Source: CAVSWN01 sp046728115 | GTDB taxonomy: Bacteria > Acidobacteriota > Vicinamibacteria > Vicinamibacterales > CAVVIG01 | DNA: 11,485 bases | NCBI GenBank assembly: GCA_046728115.1 | Contig: JBKPDW010000509.1 | Span: 1 to 11,485, forward strand | Direction of reading: 5' to 3' | Shown: positions 7,065-11,485 of the stretch, in pieces | Layout: every line of letters begins with the position of its first letter | Numbering within the stretch: position 1 is the stretch's first letter | The notes under the pieces: generated by a model | Seen by the model: the letters and a program-made list of their open reading frames with translations, nothing else | Database searches by the model: none | What the model was told of the DNA's origin: nothing | Translations under genes and position numbers: made by a program

Positions 7065-7744
7065 GCACGTTCGTGATGGGGTGCTGTCGCGCCTATCGGC
7101 GCATTGCGCGCGCCTTTCCTCACCAGTACCGGGCGATCTGCGGTGATGGACTGGAGCAGCTCGGCGAAGACCTCGTGCCGCGTGCGTGGCAGCAGCAGGG
7201 TGTCGTCGGGTTGATTCGGCTGTTTGGGGATCTCGCGTTGCGTCTGCCATGCGAGCACGTCTCGACGTGGGCAGACAGAGTGAGGGAGGCAACCATGGCA
7301 GATGATTTCTTCGAAGGTACGTGGCGCGCCAGGCAGAGCGAGGCCTCGCAGTGGAACGTCGATCAGCCGGCGCCGCAGCAGGCCTATCTGCGGTTCGAGC
7401 CCACCGACACCGGGTACCTGATGGTGGCATACGGCGTGGTGAACGGTGAGGCGTGTGCCGAGCGCCCGCAGATGATCATCGCGGACGGACGTCGCCGCCC
7501 CCTGCTCGACTTGAGCGGACGTCCGATCCCAGGAGTGCCTGCAGGCGCGATGACGTTCGGCAGCCGGCCGGATCCCCAAACCCTCGAGCTCGGTGCAGAC
7601 GTGGACGGTCAGGTGCTGAGGGCCGGACGGTACACGGTGTCCGCCGATGGAAAGACGCTCACCGTCACGAACAAAGGCAGCGGACCCAAGGGGCCTTTCG
7701 AAGTCGTGATGGTGTTGGAGCGGGTCGTCCCGGATCCCTACTAA
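7061..7744 (+). CDS. Fusion of an ADOP prefix-like region with a lipocalin-like domain
   Basis: The 227-residue protein starts at ATG 7061, overlapping the padR-2 stop. Residues 5-75 (RAYRRIARAFPHQYRAICGD, then LVGLIRLFGDLALRL-like helices) resemble the short region found at the front of many ADOP permeases, which the permease downstream lacks. Residues 79-227 form a lipocalin-like barrel: DDFFEGTWRARQSEASQW, AYLRFEPTDTGYLMVAYG, then GRYTVSADGKTLTVTNKGSG and a final VVMVLERVVP. No signal peptide is seen. Inside the gene, ATG 7295 is preceded by GAGGGAGG (7282-7289), a far better ribosome binding site than that of 7061, so the barrel may also be made alone as 149 residues. Domain calls are from pattern recognition, and the function is unknown. 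Confidence 0.7.
   Translation: MSTFVMGCCRAYRRIARAFPHQYRAICGDGLEQLGEDLVPRAWQQQGVVGLIRLFGDLALRLPCEHVSTWADRVREATMADDFFEGTWRARQSEASQWNVDQPAPQQAYLRFEPTDTGYLMVAYGVVNGEACAERPQMIIADGRRRPLLDLSGRPIPGVPAGAMTFGSRPDPQTLELGADVDGQVLRAGRYTVSADGKTLTVTNKGSGPKGPFEVVMVLERVVPDPY
7282..7297 (+). promoter_or_regulatory. Strong internal ribosome binding site and start
   Basis: GAGGGAGG at 7282-7289 is five bases before ATG 7295, in frame with the gene that starts at 7061. Starting here yields the lipocalin-like domain alone (MADDFFEGTW...). It is the best Shine-Dalgarno sequence I found in the window. Confidence 0.55.
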
Positions 7745-7800
7745 CCGCTCGGTTGAACGCGGCCGAGTCCGTCGAGCCCGATGCTGAAACGAGGTGGCAG

Positions 7801-10313
7801 ATGACGCTCTGGCAGGACATCCGATACGGGTTCCGGATGCTGGCGGCCAGCCCTGGATTTACGACAGTTGCCGTGCTGTCGCTGGCCATAGGCATCGGCG
7901 CCAATTGCGCCATCTTCAGCTTCGCCGATGCGCTGCTCCTCCGGCCGCTTCCAGTCGCGCGGCCGGGCGAGGTGCTGAGCGTCGGATCGAGGTCCTCGCT
8001 CGAAGCGCTCAACGCCAGCTCGCTGGTGTCGTCCTACCGCGACTACGTCGACATCCGCGATAGGAACCGCAGCTTCGACGGTCTGGCCGCCTTCACCTCT
8101 CTCACTGCCGGCTTCGCGACCGATCCGACGGCGACACCGAAGCTCAAGATCGGGCTGCTGATCAGCGGCAACCTGCTGCCGCTGATGGGCGTCGAGCCGA
8201 CCATCGGCCGCGCGTCACCGGGCAGTGCTTTAACGCGTTTGGCGTCACGCCGATTCTGGGGCGGGCCATCAGCGAGGCGGATGCGCCAATCTATAGTGCC
8301 GGCGCGCACGTTGCGGTGATCAGCCACCGGCTCTGGACCGGCGCGTTCGCGGGCGATCCCGCAGTGTTGGGCAAATCACTGCTGGTGAACAACGTGACCG
8401 TCACGATTGTTGGCGTGCTCCCTCGCGGCTTCGTCGGGCTCGAAGTGGACTACGGTGTGGACATCTTCACGCCGTTCGATGCCGTACTCGCCGCCACGGG
8501 CGGGCGCCGTCAGCTCGCAAGCGCGATCCTCGGCCGGTTGCGACCGGGCGTGACGCTTGACCAGGCCGCGGCCGAAGTGCGCACGCGCTGGCCCGCGCTG
8601 CTCTATGTCGCCGTGCCCGCGACGCTGCCGCCGGCCGAGCGCGCTAACCTGCGCGACTCGATCCCTCGTCTGGAGCGTCTCGGCACGGGGCTGTCCACGA
8701 ACCGGGAACGCTACGCGCGTCCGCTCACGCTGATCCTTGGCCTCACCAGCCTGCTGTTGCTGCTTGCCTGCGTCAATCTCGGCGGGCTGCTGCTCGCGCG
8801 GCTCGCCGCGCGCAGCGGAGAGTTGGCGGTGCGCCTCGCCCTCGGAGGCACGCGGTGGCGCATCGCGCAGCAGATGCTGATCGAAAGCCTCCTCTTGTCG
8901 CTCACCGGCGCGGCGCTCGCCATCCCGCTGGCGTACGTCGTCGTCGTAATGCTCGCGTCGTTCATCCCACCGGCCAACGTGCCGTACACGATGTCGCTGA
9001 CGCCGGACCTGCGTGTGCTCGCCGCCACGGGCCTCGTCGCCGTTGCCGTCGGCGTGGCCATGAGCGCGATACCGATCTCGGTCGCGATCCATCGCCGCGC
9101 CGGCGCGCAGATCACCGGGGACCGCACCATCGTCGGCACGACCAGCCAGTGGGGACGCGCGTTGCTCGTCGCGCAAGTAGCGCTGTCGGTCGTGATGGTG
9201 GTCGGGGCGGCCCTGTTGACGCGGTCCTTGTATCTTCTGCAGCACGTGGATCTCGGCATCCGAACCGCCGGCATCCTCAATGTCAAGGTCTTCAAGCTCC
9301 CGAACGGTCAATACAATCTCGCTCACCGCGAAACGTATTACCCGCCAATGCTGGAGAAGATTGCGGCGCTGCCGAGTGTGCGCTCCGCGGCCCTCGCGAT
9401 GAGCTTTCCGCGCGGAGTCAGCGTGTCGACGATGCCGATTGCGTTTGTCGGTGCGGAGCCGAGTGGCCTGGCCGCCGCAAGCGACCGCGTGTCGCCGACC
9501 TTCTTCGAGACGATGGGCATTCCGCTACTGGCAGGACGCGCACCAACGTGGTCCGACACGCCGCAGACGCGCGCGGTGGCGGTAGTCAGCGAGAGCCTGG
9601 CGCGGGCGTTGTCGTCCGACGGCAACGTGCTCGAGCGTCACGTCAAATACGGCAACATGCCCGGCGACCAGGACATCGCCATCGTCGGCATCGTGGGCAA
9701 TGCGACACGCGGAGACCCCCGCGACGCGCGGGCGCTCGTGCTGTATCGCCCGGTGCTGCAACTGATCGCGGAATCGGCGTTCAACCCGAACCTCCTGATC
9801 GCAACCGACGATCCGGCGACGGTCGCGACGGGCGTGAGGCAGATCTTGCGCGAGGGTGGGCGCGAGTACGCTCAGGAGATTGTCGGCCTGGAGGACGTGC
9901 TGGCGCGCGCGCCGGCGAGCGAGCGGATGAGCGCGACTGTGGCCGCCGCGGTCGGCGGCCTGGCCGCTCTGCTGGCGCTGATTGGCGTGCACGGCGCCCT
10001 GGCGTATTCCGTGTCGCGGCGCCGGCGGGAGATTGGCGTGCGGGTCGCGATCGGCGCCACCCAGGCAACCGTCGCGCTCGGCGTCGTGCGCGAGGGGTTC
10101 GGGCTCACGGCGCTCGGCACCGCGATGGGGTTGCCCGTCGCGCTCGTCGCGGCGCGGTCGTTGAAGGCGCTAATGTTCGGGATCTCCGAGGTTGACCCTC
10201 TCACCTTCGCGTCTGTGACGATCTTCTTTCTCGCATTGGGTGCGGCCGCCGGGCTGTTGCCGGCGTGGCGGGCGGCCGTCTTGGACCCGGTGACGGCGTT
10301 GCGGGCGGAGTAG
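7801..10313 (+). pseudogene. ADOP-type permease 2, out-of-frame chimera of two permease halves
   Basis: ATG 7801 follows GAGGTGG. The first frame gives the N-terminal helix (GFTTVAVLSLAIGIGANCAI) and the start of a MacB-like periplasmic domain, up to ISGNLLPLMGVEPTIGRA near residue 137, then runs as nonsense to a stop at 8317-8319. From 8214 another frame supplies the rest: VTGQCFNAFGVTPILGRAIS, AVISHRLWTGAF, FtsX block 1 (GELAVRLALGGTRWRI), the second periplasmic domain and the final FtsX block (EIGVRVAIGATQATV) ending LDPVTALRAE, about 699 residues. SGNLLPLMGVEPTIGRA and TGQCFNAFGVTPILGRA are the same family segment in two diverged versions, so this is a join of two paralogues and not a simple indel. 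It lacks the N-terminal prefix domain of permease 1. Two separate polypeptides are possible but unlikely to be functional. Confidence 0.85.
8161..8273 (+). other. Junction of the permease chimera
   Basis: Bases 8164-8214 encode ISGNLLPLMGVEPTIGRA in the upstream frame, and 8214-8267 encode the equivalent VTGQCFNAFGVTPILGRA in the downstream frame. The same conserved segment is thus present twice in a row, with the change of frame at about 8211-8217. Confidence 0.7.
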
Positions 10314-10339
10314 CGCAGCGGTTCCGCGCGATGAATTCC

Positions 10340-10369
10340 GTGTTGAGAAGATCTCAACGCATTGCTTTT
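10340..10369 (+). terminator. Candidate intrinsic terminator of module 2
   Basis: GTTGAGA (10342-10348), loop AGA and TCTCAAC (10352-10358) form a perfect 7-bp stem, extended by one G-T and one G-C pair. TTTT follows at 10365-10368 after a short gap. It sits 26 bases after the permease stop. The T-run is short and not immediately adjacent, so efficiency is doubtful. Confidence 0.45.
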
Positions 10370-10401
10370 CTGGCTTCTTCGTCCCGCCGACTGTTAGGAT
10401 T

Positions 10402-10647
10402 CCTGGACACACCTACGACCAGCTCACAAAAAAGGTCACCGGCGCGTCGCATCGGGCGGGCGTGCCTCTGGTGGTTGGCACAGATGTCGGCACCTCGCTC
10501 CATTGCGAACTCGAACTGCTGACTGAAGCGGTCCCACATCCGTATGAAGTGATTCGCACAGCCACCGTTGCGTCAGCCGTCTTTCTGCGCAGGGACAACG
10601 AGCTCGGCACGCTCGGCGTCGGAAAGCGAGCCGACCTCCTACCCTTG
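10402..10647 (+). pseudogene. C-terminal remnant of an amidohydrolase
   Basis: One open frame reads like the end of a metal-dependent amidohydrolase (imidazolonepropionase/Xaa-Pro dipeptidase-like). GVPLVVGTDVGTSLHCELEL holds the metal-site GTD motif. PYEVIRTATVASAVFL is the helix before the end, and NELGTLGVGKRADLL is the conserved closing strand. The usual last 30-40 residues are missing, because the match stops exactly where spacer repeat copy B begins at 10649. Upstream of about 10402 there is no amidohydrolase sequence, so the catalytic barrel is gone. It is a dead fragment. The nearest GTG (10462) has no good ribosome binding site. Confidence 0.7.
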
Positions 10648-10648
10648 A

Positions 10649-10735
10649 TGGTGGGCGCACCTGGTGGGCGCACTTCGAGTTCACCCGCATAAATACTGCG
10701 CCAACTTTCCTCTACAAACAGCTCGAGGATTTGCG
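10649..10735 (+). repeat. Spacer repeat, copy B
   Basis: Its 42-bp left block is identical to 6457-6498, and the following 45 bp are 32/45 identical, ending at GAGGATTTGCG. It contains the same 13-bp tandem GGTGGGCGCAC(C/T)T. It truncates the amidohydrolase remnant and lies about 335 bp upstream of padR-3, in the same orientation as copy A relative to the padR genes. Confidence 0.75.
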
Positions 10736-10796
10736 CGAGACGCCCGCGTTGGTGTCGAATCGGCTGCCGACCGTTCAACGTTAAGTCGGGTCAGCG

Positions 10797-10976
10797 ATGA
10801 TGCAGGCGGCGGTAATGCGGGCGATGGTCGGCTCCGCGGCTGGCTTCGGTCCAGTCCCCGTAACCATCAGCGCCGGCGCCATCCCCGTCGTGCCGCCGTA
10901 CGGCCAGACCAGCGCCAACGCGCTGGCCACCACCGATCGGCTCCTGTACGCCGCCAAGTGTGACGGATCGACCGCG
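10797..10976 (+). pseudogene. C-terminal remnant of a GGDEF (diguanylate cyclase) domain
   Basis: The frame reads PVTISAGAIPVVPPYGQTSA and then ALATTDRLLYAAKCDGST. This corresponds to the last third of a GGDEF domain, where members have VTVSIGVA, a short loop, and ADxALYxAKxxGRNR. The key Asp-Arg-x-Leu-Tyr pattern survives, but the terminal GRNR is lost and the GGDEF signature itself is absent upstream. It is therefore an inactive relic and not a cyclic-di-GMP enzyme. The frame runs on through the padR-3 operator to 11051 without meaning. Family recognition rests on about 45 residues. Confidence 0.6.
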
Positions 10977-11029
10977 GAGGACACTTCGACCTTCCGAGAA
11001 CGAAAAGATCGTGATCAACCTTTTCTCAA

Positions 11030-11067
11030 GGTCGACAGTCTACCCTCATGAGGGTAGACTGTCGACC
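11030..11067 (+). promoter_or_regulatory. padR-3 promoter inside a perfect 38-bp palindrome
   Basis: Bases 11030-11048 (GGTCGACAGTCTACCCTCA) are the exact reverse complement of 11049-11067. The palindrome contains TCGACA (11032-11037, -35-like) and TAGACT (11055-11060, -10-like) with a 17-bp spacer, and it ends one base before the GTG start at 11068. This is very probably the PadR operator: a bound dimer would cover both promoter boxes. The start position again implies a leaderless mRNA. Confidence 0.7.
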
Positions 11068-11406
11068 GTGAAAACGACCGGCCTGCTGCAGGGCACGTTG
11101 GACATGTTGATCCTCCGCACGCTGTTATTTGGCGCGGCGCACGGGCACCAGATCGCCAAGCACATCCAGAGCACGACCGACGAAATCCTTCGCCTGGAAC
11201 ATGGATCGCTTTATCCGGCGCTGCATCGCCTCGAGCGACAGGGCTGGGTCGCGGCGAAATGGGAAGTACTCGGAAAGCGGAAGCGCGAGTGCAAGTACTA
11301 CCGGCTGACGATCGCCGGCCGGAAGCAGCTCGCCGCCGAGGAATCGAACTGGAACCGCGTCGCCAAGGCGATCGCCAGGGTCATGCGCGTGCCCGTCAAG
11401 GTGTGA
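11068..11406 (+). CDS. PadR-family transcriptional regulator 3 (acidobacterial ADOP-linked type)
   Basis: This 112-residue PadR repressor is closely related in layout to regulator 1: TTGLLQGTLDMLILRTLLFG, HGHQIAKHIQ, LEHGSLYPALHRLERQGWVA, YYRLTIAGRKQLAAEESNW and a short final helix. GTG 11068 is chosen because the family begins just before LLQGTLD and because the frame upstream only translates the palindrome and a gene relic. The permease gene starts one base after the stop codon, so the two form an operon. It is expected to bind the 38-bp palindrome directly before it. The ligand is unknown. Confidence 0.9.
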   Translation: MKTTGLLQGTLDMLILRTLLFGAAHGHQIAKHIQSTTDEILRLEHGSLYPALHRLERQGWVAAKWEVLGKRKRECKYYRLTIAGRKQLAAEESNWNRVAKAIARVMRVPVKV

Positions 11407-11407
11407 G

Positions 11408-11485
11408 ATGAATGACGACCTCGATCGTGAATTGCAGACGCATTTGGATCTCGAAGCCGAAGAACAGCGGGAGGCCGGACTCTCG
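11408..11485 (+). CDS. N-terminus of a third ADOP-type permease, cut by the window edge
   Basis: ATG 11408 lies one base after the padR-3 stop. The 26 visible residues, DDLDRELQTHLDLEAEEQRE followed by AGLS, are the start of the permease prefix domain and parallel DDELDKELRFHLDERVDDLI of permease 1. The position directly behind a padR gene supports the call. Nothing can be said about its membrane part. Confidence 0.8.
   Translation, partial: MNDDLDRELQTHLDLEAEEQREAGLS

Noticed and set aside
8376..9326. Long minus-strand open frame of 316 codons
   Set aside because: It lies wholly antisense to permease 2, reads as low-complexity Arg/Asp/Glu-rich sequence, and has no family resemblance: a high-GC shadow.
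8855..10195. 446-codon plus-strand open frame
   Set aside because: Overlaps the real permease frame, is extremely Arg-rich, and has no recognisable domain.
6457..10735. CRISPR array built from the repeated units
   Set aside because: Only two clear copies 4 kb apart, with no regular spacers or cas genes.

Overview
The window looks like an accessory, partly decaying stretch of an Acidobacteriota chromosome; a Vicinamibacteria- or Solibacter-like member is a reasonable guess. The reasons are high GC, small PadR regulators that begin with the LLQGTLD-type motif, and large two-half FtsX/MacB-type permeases with no ATPase gene beside them. That pairing is the known acidobacterial PadR plus 'acidobacterial duplicated orphan permease' (ADOP) arrangement. 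Family calls come from reading the translated sequence; no database search was run.

Layout. Positions 1-102 are the tail of an unidentified gene. Positions 380-1113 hold a type II toxin-antitoxin pair: a Phd/YefM-like antitoxin and a PIN-domain toxin whose ORF has no ordinary start codon. Positions 1137-2461 are an IS-like element with short terminal inverted repeats and a leftward DDE transposase broken by one frameshift near its C-terminus. From about 2786 to the end, three PadR-permease modules follow one another, all rightward. Module 1 (2786-6358) is PadR, a full-length ADOP with a one-base frameshift at 5369-5372, and a secreted DUF1579-like protein. Module 2 (6672-10313) is a different PadR, a prefix-domain/lipocalin-like fusion with a second internal start, and an ADOP that seems to be an out-of-frame chimera of two permease genes. 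Module 3 (11030-11485) is PadR and the first 26 codons of a third ADOP, cut by the window edge.

Control and spacers. Each PadR gene has a dyad at its promoter. The third is a perfect 38-bp palindrome that holds both promoter boxes and ends at the start codon. In the antitoxin gene and all three padR genes a -35-like hexamer lies 35-37 nt upstream of the start codon, which suggests leaderless mRNAs. The spacers hold related repeat copies (6457-6543, 10649-10735 and a weaker one near 2654-2680) and two gene relics, an amidohydrolase tail and a GGDEF tail.

How it may work. The PadR proteins probably repress their own modules and respond to a ligand or stress, while the permeases act with an ATPase encoded elsewhere or in an ATPase-independent way. 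The lipocalin-like proteins may be envelope partners. Four disrupted reading frames in 11 kb mean either real decay and recombination between paralogues or indel errors in the assembly.
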